Source of the DNA: Pagrus major
Taxonomy: Eukaryota; Chordata; Actinopteri; Spariformes; Sparidae
Direction: 5' to 3'
Assembly: GCF_040436345.1 (NCBI RefSeq)
Contig: NC_133237.1
Location: forward strand, 27,768,653 to 27,832,652
Length of the DNA stretch: 64,000 nucleotides
The notes beneath the pieces were generated by a model, which saw nothing but the letters and a program-made list of their open reading frames with translations, did no database searches and was not told where the DNA came from. Position 1 is the stretch's first letter. The number at the start of each line of letters is the position of its first letter. This document shows, piece by piece, positions 1-11,549 of this stretch. Both the position numbers and the translations under genes were made by a program.

Positions 1-180
1 TAATCGAACAGTTTTTCCAGATTATGTTTTAAAGCTGCAAAAAGAATAAATGAAATAAATAAATGAGAATCTCAGTGTCGACTGATGATCAGAAATGAAA
101 TGATAAACTTCTGATTTTAGACTCAAACGTCGACAGAAATCATGTTTAACATAAAACATTAATGATAATGAGACGCAGTC

Positions 181-690
181 TGAGGCTGCTGTGATCAGCC
201 TGCAGCAGCAGCTGTGATCGGCCTGCAGCAGCCGTGATCGGCCTGCAGCAGCTGTGATCGGCCTGCAGCAGCAGCTGTGATCAGCCTGCAGCAGCAGCAG
301 CTGTGATCAGCCTGCAGCAGCAGCAGCTGTGATCAGCCTGCAGCAGCAGCAGCTGTGATCGGCCTGCAGCAGCTGTGATCGGCCTGCAGCAGCAGCTGTG
401 ATCAGCCTGCAGCAGCAGCTGTGATCAGCCTGCAGCAGCTGTGATCAGCCTGCAGCAGCAGCTGTGATCGGCCTGCAGCAGCAGCCGTGATCAGCCTGCA
501 GCAGCTGTGATCAGCCTGCAGCAGCAGCTGTGATCAGCCTGCAGCAGCCGTGATCGGCCTGCAGCAGCTGTGATCGGCCTGCAGCAGCAGCTGTGATCGG
601 CCTGCAGCAGCTGTGATCGGCCTGCAGCAGCCGTGATCAGCCTGCAGCAGCTGTGATCGGCCTGCAGCAGCAGCAGCTCTGAAACATCTG
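181..690. repeat. Minisatellite, ~20-26 bp unit, about 22 copies
   Basis: Tandem units of the form GATCRGCCTGCAGCAGCTGT vary mainly in the number of internal CAG triplets (one to three extra). Each unit carries CTGCAG and CAGCTG hexamers, and many carry TGATCA. The minus strand stays open for 72 codons here, but the translation is only a repeated Leu-Gln-Ala-Asp-His-Ser-Cys-Cys unit, so this is not a gene. Confidence 0.95.
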
Positions 691-3600
691 AACATGTGAT
701 GAAGATCATTTAAAGCTGCAGTTTGTAACTTTTGTCTCCCCCTTGTGGCCGGCAGGTTTCAGTACCGGTGTCTCCACAGACCCAGTTCATCAGCACCGTG
801 TCAACTGGACTTTGATTCGTCTGTAAAAGTTTAAAACGTTTTGTTTTCATTTAAAAAGAACCACATTTAACTAATGTATGAATCATTTTACCTCCATGAT
901 GTCTCAGCTGTGATGTCTCATAATTCAGACTCACAAAGTAAAACATTATTCTGATGAAGCAGCAGCTTTTACTGTAAATGATGAATTTGACTTTCTGATT
1001 TGATTAAATTTGATTATTTGAGTTTCACATCAGTGAGACGACTGAGCAGCAGCTTTAACCCGTCGGTCTGGAGATTATGTGTTGAAATATATTTTGTAAA
1101 GTTATAAAACAAATGATTGAAACATTTCTTCTGTTGAAACCTTCTGAATGAAATGTAAAGATTGAATAATAAAAGATCAAAACAAGAAATAAAGTTAGAT
1201 TTAAAGTTTATAAAACATAAAAAATAATGATGTAAATAGGGTTTATATGAATATAGTAATAAAGGGCTTTGATAAAAATAAATGAAATGTGTAAACCGTG
1301 TGGCCAGCAGGCGGCGCTGCAGCAGCATCACAGCAGATAAAAACAGGTGGATGTAAACTGACTGTAACTCCACCTTCAAAACTCACCTGACAGCTTCCTG
1401 CACCTGCCCGTCATTCACGGCCGAGGCTCCGCCCCCTGATGACAGCAACCTGAGTTTCAGGATTTGTGACAGAAACACGTCGACGCTCGGAGACGCCACG
1501 GTAAGAAAACGCTCACCGACAGCTGACGGCTCAACTCAGGGACTTTATGACACTGAACATATTTTACTTGTTGATTTGAAGCTGAATCTGTTTTTTCCAA
1601 GAACCTGTAATCTGTAATCTGTAATCTGTAATCTGTGCCTCCATCACACATTAGGGAAGGTTTCAGGGCTTGTGGTTGTAGTTCAGCGACGTGTTTCCTT
1701 CAGTCTGCAGATTTATTCTAGAAACTGATCAGAGTGAGAGCTCGTCTCAGCGTCTGTCACTCAGCAGCTCTGATCTGAGACTGATGTTGAGACTGTGAGA
1801 CGTTCAGGGACCTGCTGTGGTCAGTGAACGCACCACGCCTTCATCACGACGACGCTTGTTGTCTGTTGTGAGTCTTTACTGTGAGTGAGGGAGGAGATGA
1901 TCTGTGGGGAACGTCAGGGTGTTAGCCTAGCTTAGCACGAAGACTGGGAACAAGAGAAACTGTGATCGTTACAAGAATCTACAACTTTTTAATCTGTCCG
2001 GTTTATTTTACAGACTTTTCCTTTATAGTTTTAAAAGACTAAAGAAACAGAAACTGTGATTTTACATTTCTCCTGTAAAATCACATGAAACATCTGTGAA
2101 TGAACCTGAAATGTGACTTTGTTTACAGAAAATGTGGCTTTTTGCAGAAAAACACTCGTTTAAAACTGATCACATTTATAATGTTAAATAAAATGACTGA
2201 CAGTTAACAGTTGGAGCTGTTTCTGTAGTTTTAATAGATTTTTGTTAATTGACAGATATTTTGTAAAATTATAGAAAATGTCACAACAACATTAAATAAA
2301 TGTTTTTTTAATCAACTCTCCACTGACGTATTTTACAAAGTGGTGAGCAGCTTCACCATGAAAACGTCTCCCGACATGTTGATCTTTGATCACGTTAAAT
2401 AGTGATTAAACAAATAAGATTTATTTCAGGGCTCAGATTTGTTTTTACGGTTAATTATGAATCATTTTAGTTTTAAGCGGCTTCAGAAGGAGACGATCAA
2501 CACTCGGACGTTGGAGGACATTTTGGAATTTGGGGCTCTGAAACAAAAACAGGATTAATATCTTTAAAATGATTTTATCATGTTTTCCTCCACAGATGTG
2601 AGAGAAATGTGGTCGATTCAAGAGTCAAACTTTTTATAAAACGGAGGAAAAGCTTCAGAGTTTTCAGGGAGACCGTTTGTAGACACGTTCAGACGGACGA
2701 TCACGCAGCTGCAGTCAGGACATGGTTAGCCTAGCTTAGCATAAAGACTGGAGACCAGGGGACACAGCGAGCCGGGTTCTGACCTGAAATACACAAAAGC
2801 TGTAGAAGAGCAGCCTCCTCTGGTCACATTACAGTGAGTGTCTGTTGTTTTGGATGGTTGTATCTTCACACGAGTACAAACAGTGAAATGATCTTTACAG
2901 ACGACAGCGAGTGTCGTCGTTAGTTTGAATCCAACTTTGATTCAAAACCTTAAATGTTCAACAGCCAGAAGATTTATGAAACAGTGAGAGTCTGGATGAG
3001 CCGGGCTCCGGACTCAGTCCTGATCCGTCCCTCCACATCTGGAGGAGGACTGTGGTCGGGGCGTCAGGTGTACAGATGTTGGGCCCAGATGATCTGGTGC
3101 TGTGAGGCGTTCACAGATCCAGAACTCCTCACAGACTCATCGGGTCGCCTCGATAATATCAGATATGTTTGATATTTACAGTTTAGATCTGGACGATCAC
3201 ATGAGTCGGACCTCAACAACCAATGAGAGAGGCCTCCTGGAGCAGCCGACAGGGGTTGCCAGGCAACAGTAACCGTTGTAGCCCTCGAGGCTAACGTTAG
3301 CTAGCACACAGCTGTTGACAGAAGTCTCTCCTCCAGTTCTCTGAAGACAGAAAACTGTGTGGACTTCATCTCCACAGTTTCTTCTTCTGTTTTTTCCGTG
3401 TCCGTCTCAGTTCTGTTCACACGCGTTCCTCCCTGCGGCGGTGCGACGCTCCCTCCGGTACCGAGACGAGCATCAGGCTCAGTGAGCGATCCGAACTGCA
3501 GCTGGAACAAGATTGATTTTGCATGTTTTGAAAAATAAAAGGACAAACTTCATGTGTCGCAGGCAGCGGTCCACTTTCATCACTTTGTGTTTAACGTGTT

Positions 3601-4226
3601 CAAAGTGTTTTAGTAAAAATGTAAAAGTGATGAAACTGTAAAACTACGACTCAACAGAATCGGCTCAGAAGACTCCAAAGTCAAAGTGTCTGTTGTTTTT
3701 ATTAGTTTTTATCATTTTGCTCATGAGCACTACGGAGCTGAACTGGATCGAGAACATACAGAGAAAATACATAAATCAATACGTTTGGGTGAATAAATCA
3801 GGAACAACATGCAAAAGGGAAAAAACAGGAGAGAATAAACAGAAACTTTAGGAAAGTAATTAATTAATACAAAAGCAAATCAGAACAAACGTTTTCCACA
3901 TTTTATAAATGAATTAATGTCGACGTTCATTTTTATTAATTCAACATATTATTTCACTGAGTCGTTCTTTAGCGTCGATCCTGCGTATGAATGTCAAGAA
4001 ACTCCTGTTCCTTATTTAAAGCTGTTGGTTTCAGGATGTTTCTGCTGAAAACAGGTAACACTGAACACACCTGACATACAGGTGAGGTGGCCACGCCCCC
4101 TGTCCTCCTGGTCACACCTGTTCAGAGCAGGTGGTTATCAGCCTCATTAGAGACAGAAACACTGAGAAGAAGCTGCAGCCAGGTAGAGAACAACCGTCCC
4201 ACACACTCCTGTGTGTGTGTTATCAT

Positions 4227-4275
<49 letters not shown>

Positions 4276-5276
4276 CTCAGACTCACCTGACGGCTGCTTG
4301 TTATTTTTGTCTTTGAGTTAAATCTGTTTGTGTGTCGGGGTTCAGTTTGTCTGAGGAGGAATGTAGTCCGACCTGATCGCTCTCACCTGACAGCTGCTGC
4401 AGTTTTACCTGCAGGATCATCGACGCGTCACCGAGCTGATTTTAATTCTGCCTGAGAACAAAGTTTTGTTTGTCACCGCTGAGACGTGACGTCAGACTGA
4501 GGTCCTGTTGGTTTGTGTTCTCGCTCAGAGAAATGAAGGAACGAGCTGCAGCCGCGAAACTTCATGAAACGAATCCACTCAGAAATCAGACGGTTCAGAG
4601 AAACTTCATGTTTTTAAGTTTTCTTCAGTATCAAAGTAATCTATTACATCCATGAGTACACTGCAGAGAGGAGCACTCTGAATGTTACCTGTTGTCTCAG
4701 TTCAGTAAAAAAAAACAATATAGAAATAAAGAGACGCATTAATTCAATTTCTGTTTTGCTTTTAAATTCTTTTTTACCTTTTTGTATTGATTTATTTATT
4801 AATGTTTTCATTTGAAATGTATCTTTTTTATTTATTTACCAAACCTATTTATTAATGTTTTCATTTTAACTTTGTTTGTCATAAATAAACATTTTAAAAA
4901 TGAAAAAAAAAACACCAAATTATAAGATAAATAAATGAGTAAAGTGATTAATGGAAAGGTAAATAAACACCGGAGCAAATTAAAACAGAAGTTGATGTCA
5001 TTTTATAAATTAATGAATGTGTACATTTATTTAATAACAATAATTTTATGAGTCATTATTTGTTTTATTCTTAGTTTCGTCAGTTTCAGGCTTCCGTACA
5101 TGGACACGACCAGTTCAGTTCATGTGACTGTACAGAAGCTGCTGAAGGAGTGTGAGGAGTGTTTTCAGTGTGACGGGTGGAGAAAACATCTGAACTCTCC
5201 TGAGGATGAACCCTCTGAGAGAAGTGAAGCTAACAGTTAGCACAGCAGCGCTAACACTCAGCTGTGTCTCCTCCAG
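691..5276. other. Intergenic stretch with no recognisable gene
   Basis: No open frame here resembles a known protein and none continues across plausible splice sites. The longest frames (121 and 81 codons, minus strand) have no family motif. Contents are AT-rich sequence, two copies of a dispersed fish-type repeat beginning GTTAGCCTAGCTTAGCA (1921-1946 and 2725-2760), and a (GT)n tract at about 4230-4273. A non-coding first exon of the downstream TRIM gene may lie near 5100-5260, but it cannot be placed from sequence alone. Confidence 0.6.
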
Positions 5277-5283
5277 CAGCAGT

Positions 5284-5403
5284 ATGATGATGGCGGAGGC
5301 CGCCACTCCAGAGCTGTTCTCAGAGCAGGAGTTAACCTGCTCCATCTGTCTGGATCTGTTCGACGAGCCCGTCTCCACACCCTGCGGACACAACTTCTGC
5401 CAG

Positions 5404-5444
<41 letters not shown>

Positions 5445-8400
5445 GAGAGCCGGTCAGCAGGTCTGATCCATGAAGGTCGGTCCTGAAGCCTCAGCTGAAC
5501 CTGCTCATCACAAAATGTACATTTATTTTCTATAATACAAGAATCAGAGCTGCAGATTAAAGGAACAGTTCACACAAACATTAACCTCAGTCATCATCAA
5601 CACATAACAGTGTTAGTGTGTTCGAGCTCGACCGCATGTGGAGAATGTAAACATCATCTCCTCAGGTCAGGTTGATCTCTGTGATCACAGCAGACGAGCT
5701 GCATGGAGACATCTGATGTTTAAATCATCTCCAGCTGCTTCAGCTGTTCAGCAGAACGCTGCAACTCTGTTTTACTGTGAAGCTCCAGAAATGTTCTGTG
5801 GACTACGAGACTTCACCTGACTTTATATCATCAGGAGGAGATGATGGCTGAGCCTGACTTTATATCATCAGGAGGAGATGATGGCTGAGCCTGACTTTAT
5901 ATCATCAGGAGGAGATGATGGCTGAGCCTGACTTTATATCATCAGGAGGAGATGATGGCTGAGCCTGACTTTATATCATCAGGAGGAGATGATGGCTGAG
6001 CCTGACTTTATATCATCAGGAGGAGATGATGACTGAGCCTGCCTTTATATCATCAGGAGGAGATGACTGAGTTTAATGTTTGGGTGAACTGCTCCTTTAA
6101 AGGTCCAGTGTGTAGGACTTGGTGCTTCTAGCAGTGAAGGTGCAGACTGGACCAGACAGAACACTAGAACCATGAGAGCCTCTCTGTAGAGTCGGTGTTT
6201 GGTTTGTCCATTCTGGGCTCCCGTACAAACATGGAGGACTCAGTGTGGAGCTTCTAAATCCTGTTTACTGAACCACCTTCCTCCTCTCTCCTCCTTCTCT
6301 CCTCCTCCTGCTCCTCTCCTCCTCCTCTCCTCTCCTCTCCTCCTCCTCCTCTCCTCTCCTGCACCTCCTCCTCTCCTCTCCTGCACCTCCTCTCTCCTCT
6401 CCTCTCCTCCTCTCCTCTCCTGCACCTCCTCTCTCCTCCCCCCTCTCCCCCCCCCCCTCCTGCACCTCCTCCTCCACCTCCTCTCCTCTCCTCCCCCCCT
6501 CCTGCACCTCCTCCTCCACCTCCTCTCCTCTCCTCCTCTCCTGCACCTCCTCCTCCTCCCCCTCTCCACCTCCTCTCCTCTCCTCTCCTCCTCCTCCCCC
6601 CCCCCCCTCTCCTGCACCTCCTCCTCTCCTCCTCTCAGGCCTGTATAGGAGGTTACTGGGCGTCCAGCCCGCTGTGCACGTGTCCTCTGTGTAAGCGTCA
6701 GTTTGAGGAGCGTCCTCGTCTCAGCGTCAACAAAGTCTTCGCTCTCATCGCAGATAAATACAAAGCGGCTCGTTACGGCGCCGCTGGGTTCAACGCGCCG
6801 CTGCCGGGCTCCGTGGAGGCGGGTCCGGACCCGGGCGGCACCAACCCGTTCCTGACGGCGTCAGGTGAGGAGGTGGTGTGGTGTGACGTGTGCACAGGTG
6901 TGAAGCAGCCCGCCGTCAGCTCCTGTCTCACCTGCACCGCCGCCTACTGCGCGGAGCACGTGAGGCCGCATGAGACCACGCCCTTCTACGCCAAACACCC
7001 GCTGATGGACCCGCAGGAGGCGCTGAGGGGCCGCACCTGCACCGCACACCGCCGCCTGCTGGAGGTGAGGGCGCATGCGCACTGCCACTGATCAATAGGT
7101 GATCAATACGTTTGTACAGCTTCGTTAGACTCCACTGGCAGATGCACTGACGAGTGTAACTAAGTATATTTACTCGAGTACTGTACTGAAGTACAACTGT
7201 GAGGTACTCGAGTATTTCCATTTTCTGCTGCTTCACACTTCATATTGTACTTTTTACTCCATTACATTTGTTGACAGCTTTAGTTACTAGTTACTTTTCA
7301 GATTACCTTCCTGTCCAGTGAAAACCACGTATCTCCAGATGTGATATAAAAAGTATTTGATGTTAAATGTAACTAAGTATCTAAAGTAGCAGTAAAAGTA
7401 ACTGATCCACGCCTCAACATGTTGATGACTCTGCTCTTTACCTTGATGATCTCCTGATGCGTTCACTTGTCCAGGTGTACTGTCGGACATGTCAGCGCTG
7501 CATCTGTGCCATCTGTGTCCTGGAGGAACATCGAACACACAAAACCGTCTCGGTCCAAACCGAGAGGCTCAGCAAACAGGTAGAGGAGGGTGTGGCCTTA
7601 TTACTGTGACGATGAGTTGTCCTCATGTGACAACGAGCTCAGCCAATGACAGCGACTCTGCTCACCTGTGTGCTCAGAAACAGGTAGCGAGGACGGAGCA
7701 GGAGATCCTGAACCGGATCAAAGAGAAAGAGATTCACGTGACTCAGCTGAAGAGGAAACTGGATGGAGTCAAAGTCAGACATCTTTTATATACATCCTGT
7801 GAATTATTTAATACAATGATTCATTTATTGATTCATTTATTGATCCGTTACTTTGAGCCGTTTTAAGCGTTCTGTCACTTCCTGTTTTCTCTTCAGACGT
7901 ACGCAGACGGAGAGCGAGGCGAGGTGGAGCAGCTCCTGGACCAGGTGTCCAGCTCGTTGGACAGGATCCGGTCTCAGGTGGTGGGCGGGATCGAGAATCA
8001 GCTGGACGCCGTGATGTCAAAGGGGGAGGGGCTGGTGACCCGTCTGGAGGCGGAGCTTAGCCTGCTGACGGACAGGAGGGCCACGCTGGAGGTCCAGGCT
8101 ATCAGTCAGGATCACATCGGCTTCCTGCAGGTGAGAGTGTCCTTTATTCCATCATCGCCTGGTGACAATGACTGTTAGCTTAGCATCAGTCTGTTAGCAT
8201 GATATCATGACTTTAGACCTGTTAGCTTTAGCCCCAGTCTGTTAGCGTGACCTCTGACCCCTCCCCCCCTCCTCAGAGTTATGAGGAGGCCACGGCTCCT
8301 CTGGCGGAGGATCAGCAGAACGAGCCGGACGAGGACGAGGAGTTCTCCCTCCACTTCCAGCTGGGGGAGGTGAAGAGCGCTCTGTCTGAGGTGAAGGACA

Positions 8401-10555
8401 AGATGGACGACATCAGGATGGGGGAGGTCCGGTCCCGAGGCGCCAGAGGCTCCTGTGAGTCACAGCTGATCAGACCATGAGGACAATGTTCCAGTTCTAA
8501 CATGAAACACAAACACTGACCCGCGTCGTCTGTTTCAGTCTCGTCTGGTGATCTGATGGCGGCAGAGAGCATGATGAGCCTGAGAGCGAGCACCGCCAGC
8601 CTGAGGAAGAGCCAGTGGTCTCTGAGAGGTCGGTGACTGATCCGTCGTCACACAGCACCAATAACATCGACTTTTACTGTGAAAGAACGACTGACTGTTT
8701 CCTGTCTCCCTGCAGATCTGAAGAAGAACAAACTGGTCACAGGACACAAGAAGGCCCGAGTCTACATGGGTGAGTTATGACATCATCTCACCTGTGACCC
8801 GTTAATGACCTGTCAATCAGCAGCACGGGGTCATCCATGTGATCCAATGCAGGAACTACACAGTGTTAAAGTAACTGAGTATCGTTCTTGAGTTAAAGTA
8901 ACTGAGTATCGTTCTTGAGTTAAAGTAACTGAGTATCGTTCTTGAGTTAAAGTAACTGAGTATCGTTCTTGAGTAACTGAGTATCAGCCTGGCCTCAGCA
9001 TTTTGTGATCATCAGAATCAGTGTTAAATAAATACATTTAAAATTTGCTACTTTGGCTCTGATGCAACATGTAATCTGTAAAGTAACTAGTAACTAAAGC
9101 TATCAAACAAAAGTAGTGGAGTAAACGGTACAATATTTGCCTCCAAAATGTAACAGAGTGGAAGTGTGAAGTAACTGAAAGTGGAAATACTCAAGTCCAC
9201 TTTGTTCTTCTTGTTGTTATTATTCAGACCAGCTTCATTAATCGTTAGCTGTGGCCTGAGCTAAATGCTAAATGCATGTTAGCCTGCTAACATTAGCTGT
9301 CCGCTCTGATTACAGCTGAGCCTAAGTACATTTAAGCTAGTATTCAGGGTTAGAACTCTAGTATTCTAGCATGCTAACAGGTTAGCATAGCTCAAAGCTG
9401 AGCGAACACTAAAGATAAAGAAAGCTGAGTCGGACAAAGTATTTTAATTGGTCAGTGTTGTTGTTGTTGTTGTTGTTGTTTAGTCTAAGCCTGCTAACAT
9501 TAGCAATCTGCTGTAACCACATATAAGCTAATATTCTGCTGTTGGCAGTTAGCTGAGTCCGACAGTCTGAGATGTCCTAACAAGGCCACCGTACAGATGA
9601 TAAACCCTTTGATTTAGGGAACAACATGGCGCCCCCCTCTGGTCAAACGTACTCGTAGCAGATTTGTTTTTAACTTTCAGCGTGCGATGACAGTTTCTGC
9701 CTCAGGGGGCGTCACTCTTTGTTAACGTGACCTTGTTGTTTCCAGAGGACGTGGTGTTGAACCCGGTGACGGCGTATCCGTTCCTGATCCTGTCTGAGGA
9801 CAGGAAGCAGGTGAAGAGAGGAGAGAAGCTGCAGTTCTACAGAAACAGTCAGCAGCGCTTCGACGTCTGGTCCTGCGTCATCGCTAAAGAGGGCTTCAGC
9901 ACCGGGCGGCACTACTGGGAGGTCAGACTCAGGACGCACAGGTGACACTGATCCAGGACCAGGTGTGTGACGTCTAACTCTCTGTTTCCACCTGTGCAGG
10001 TGTTTGTTGGAGAGAGCAAGGACTGGAAGCTGGGCGTGGTCAGCGAGTCGGCTCAGAGGAAAGGACTGTTTGACATGAGCCCCGCTAACGGATACTACGC
10101 CATCTGGTGGAGCGGCAGCCACCTGCGAGCGCTCACAGCACCGCCTCTTACCAAGGTCTGCATATTATATTATATTATATTATATTATATTATATTATAT
10201 ATTATATTATTTTATATTATATTATATTACATTATATATTATATTATATTATATTATATTATATTATATTGTTTTATATTATTTTACATTACATTATATT
10301 ATGTTATATATTATATTATTTTATATTATATTATATTATATTACATTAAATTATATTATATTATTTTATATTATTTTATATTTTACATTACATTATATTA
10401 TGTCATATTGTATATTATATTATTTTATATTATATTATTTTATATTATATTATATTATGAACAGAGGTCATTAATGAATTATGATTCTGTCTCTATCAGC
10501 TTTTGTAAAATAATGTTTTTTCGAGATAATAAGAAAATTTTAAAACATAAGGTGA

Positions 10556-10617
<62 letters not shown>

Positions 10618-10830
10618 GTGCAGGTGAAGAGTCCTCCGAAGCTGCGTCAGGTGGGCGTGTTCCTGGACATGGACGAGGGTCAGGTGTCCTTTTATAACGT
10701 GAAGTCGGGCTCAGAGATCTACAGCTTCACTGGAACCTCCGAGTTCACAGAGAGGATGTTTCCTCTGCTGGGCACCGGAGACAAAGAGGTCCCGCTGGTC
10801 CTCATGACCACCCAGCACCAGCTGGCCTGA
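5284..10830 (+). CDS. TRIM-family E3 ubiquitin ligase (RING, two B-boxes, coiled coil, PRY-SPRY)
   Basis: Predicted RING-type E3 ubiquitin ligase; many fish paralogues act in antiviral signalling. Exons: 5284-5403, 6639-7064, 7475-7579, 7678-7773, 7897-8130, 8277-8454, 8539-8628, 8716-8769, 9746-9921, 10000-10155, 10624-10830. They sum to 1842 nt (613 aa plus TGA) with consistent phases. The 96-nt and 234-nt coiled-coil exons are the sizes typical of TRIM genes. RING: C19-C22, C34, H36, C39, C42, C55-C58. B-box 1 starts at C122. B-box 2 (C174, H177, C185, C188) is split between exons 2 and 3. Coiled coil about 215-330; acidic/Ser-rich linker about 330-434; PRY-SPRY 435 to the end with HYWEV and a LDMDEG...VSFYN motif. 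Three ATGs in a row (5284, 5287, 5290) make the exact start uncertain, and a splice acceptor just upstream (AG at 5275-5276) implies a 5' non-coding exon. Exon 4 could also start at 7684, in frame. Closest to TRIM25/TRIM47-like proteins; the orthologue is not settled, so no symbol is given. Confidence 0.93.
5404..5443. repeat. (CA)n microsatellite at TRIM exon 1 donor
   Basis: The exon 1 splice donor (CAG|GTAACA) runs directly into about 18 CA dinucleotides. Nothing else is seen between this and the MITE that begins at 5561. Confidence 0.9.
5561..6096. mobile_element. Non-autonomous TTAA-type DNA transposon (MITE) carrying a 37-bp minisatellite
   Basis: The ends are 24-bp inverted repeats with 22 matches. 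The left end starts AGGAACAGTTCACACAAAC at 5561; the right end (6073-6096) read in reverse complement starts AGGAGCAGTTCACCCAAAC. TTAA flanks both ends (5557-5560 and 6097-6100), the duplication expected of piggyBac-type elements. There is no transposase frame. About 6.6 copies of a 37-bp unit (containing CTGACTTTATATCATCAGG) fill 5818-6066. It lies in TRIM intron 1. A related, inverted copy lies at about 26462-27480. Confidence 0.85.
6101..6275. mobile_element. Fragment of a second dispersed MITE-like repeat
   Basis: Begins directly after the TTAA at 6097-6100 with AGGTCCAGTGTGTAGGACTT. It continues through a GTGTTTGGTTTGTCCATTCT segment that I recognise as a widespread fish repeat. The abutment suggests the 5561-6096 element inserted at this element's terminal TTAA. 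The right boundary is unclear. Confidence 0.5.
6276..6637 (+). repeat. Long (CTCCTC)n polypyrimidine tract before TRIM exon 2
   Basis: About 360 bp of nearly pure C/T on the + strand, interrupted only by TGCACC motifs and C8-C9 runs, ends in the exon 2 acceptor AG at 6637-6638. No AG dinucleotide occurs between 6250 and 6637. The apparent 149-aa and 125-aa frames on the two strands are low-complexity artefacts. Confidence 0.9.
7151..7415. repeat. Dispersed fish repeat ('AACTAAGTA...ACTCAAGTAC' family), copy 1
   Basis: TRIM intron 2. Runs of GTAACTAAGTA, TACTCGAGTACTGTACT, ATTTCCATTTTCTGCTGCTT and TAGTTACTAGTTAC match the other copies at 18395-18970, 30310-30935 and 43266-44300. No coding capacity is seen. 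Confidence 0.75.
8864..8986. repeat. 27-bp tandem repeat, about 4.5 copies
   Basis: TRIM intron 8 holds four near-identical units of GTTAAAGTAACTGAGTATCG plus TTCTTGA. It is followed to about 9200 by more sequence of the AACTAAGTA dispersed family. The rest of the intron (9200-9745) holds only a (GTT)n tract at about 9460-9481 and unremarkable AT-rich sequence. Confidence 0.9.
10159..10457. repeat. (ATATT)n pentanucleotide satellite in TRIM intron 10
   Basis: About 300 bp of imperfect TATAT/ATTTT pentamers begin a few bases after the exon 10 donor (AAG|GTCTGC). The tract contains no TAA, TAG or TGA in the reading frame of exon 10. Confidence 0.95.
10558..10616 (+). repeat. (GT)n tract immediately 5' of the TRIM exon 11 acceptor
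   Basis: About 29 GT dinucleotides end 7 nt before the acceptor AG (10622-10623), where a pyrimidine tract would normally be. UG-rich RNA beside a 3' splice site is the known binding context of TDP-43 and CELF proteins (CFTR exon 9 is the textbook case). Any effect here is inference. Confidence 0.9.
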
Positions 10831-11183
10831 GGGACGAGGGACAAAGACCAGGGATGAAGGGGGTCAAGACCTGAGGGGAGGAGGGACGAGGGAGGAGCAC
10901 TGGGATGTTGTCTGTTGAGGCGTCCAGCTCAGAAACTGAATCTCAGCTCAGGTGTAGCAGATTCTGGTTTGTTCATGTGACAGAAGTGGAAACATGCAGC
11001 AGTGAGACGATGTCACCGTGACAGAGCAACACGGACTGACTGTCAAAGGTTCCTCATTGTTACAAGGTCCCCCGTCAGGTTTAACCAGATGTTTTCATGC
11101 TCCAGGAACCAGAAAATAAACACATATTTCTGTCATGGTGGAAAAGAAACGCTGCAGGAACACCGAGACTCACTGCAGATGTT

Positions 11184-11286
11184 TCAGGTCAGACTCACTG
11201 TTTCAGGTCAGACTCACTGCAGATGTTTCAGGTCAGACTCACTGTTTCAGGTCAGACTCACTGCTGGTGTTTCAGGTCAGACTCAT
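11184..11286. repeat. Short tandem repeat in TRIM 3' UTR
   Basis: Alternating units of TTTCAGGTCAGACTCACTG, with or without an inserted CAGATG, repeat about five times downstream of the TRIM stop codon. The 112-, 70- and 68-codon frames here are repeats and not genes. Confidence 0.85.
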
Positions 11287-11549
11287 GTTTTACAGGCCTG
11301 TAAGTCAAATCAATTCATTAATAAATATAAACAGAGTTGAGATTTAAAGTGCAAATTGTGCTTAAAAGATGAAAATGTCATGAAAAAATGTGTTTTAATC
11401 AGAATCCTAACACCCACACACAAAGACCATTTTAAAGTTTGACTTCCTGTCTCCGCCCCCCCCGGCTGTCAGCCAATCGTGAGGATTCACTGACGACACC
11501 TGGTCACCTGTATGAACGTCCGTTTTTATGTACATGAGCAAAACTGTTA

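Noticed and set aside
180-690. CRISPR-like appearance of short regular repeats
   Set aside because: Units are contiguous with no unique spacers, the genome is eukaryotic, and there are no cas genes. The same applies to the arrays at 26.5-27.4, 42.4-43.3 and 45.0-46.0 kb.
2954-3172. 72-codon frame (MFNSQKIYETVRVWMSRAP...) as a small gene
   Set aside because: No recognised family, no supporting splice or promoter context, and its length is compatible with chance.
6199-6648. Ser/Leu/Pro-rich 149-codon frame and Arg/Glu-rich 125-codon minus frame
   Set aside because: Simple (CTCCTC)n repeat inside TRIM intron 1. The real exon 2 begins at 6639 in a frame fixed by RING and B-box residues.
5284-10830. 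Assigning the TRIM gene to TRIM72 because mammalian FBXL19 and TRIM72 are on the same chromosome arm
   Set aside because: This protein has two B-boxes and extra linker exons, and its RING and SPRY sequences do not look like TRIM72. Linkage alone is not enough.
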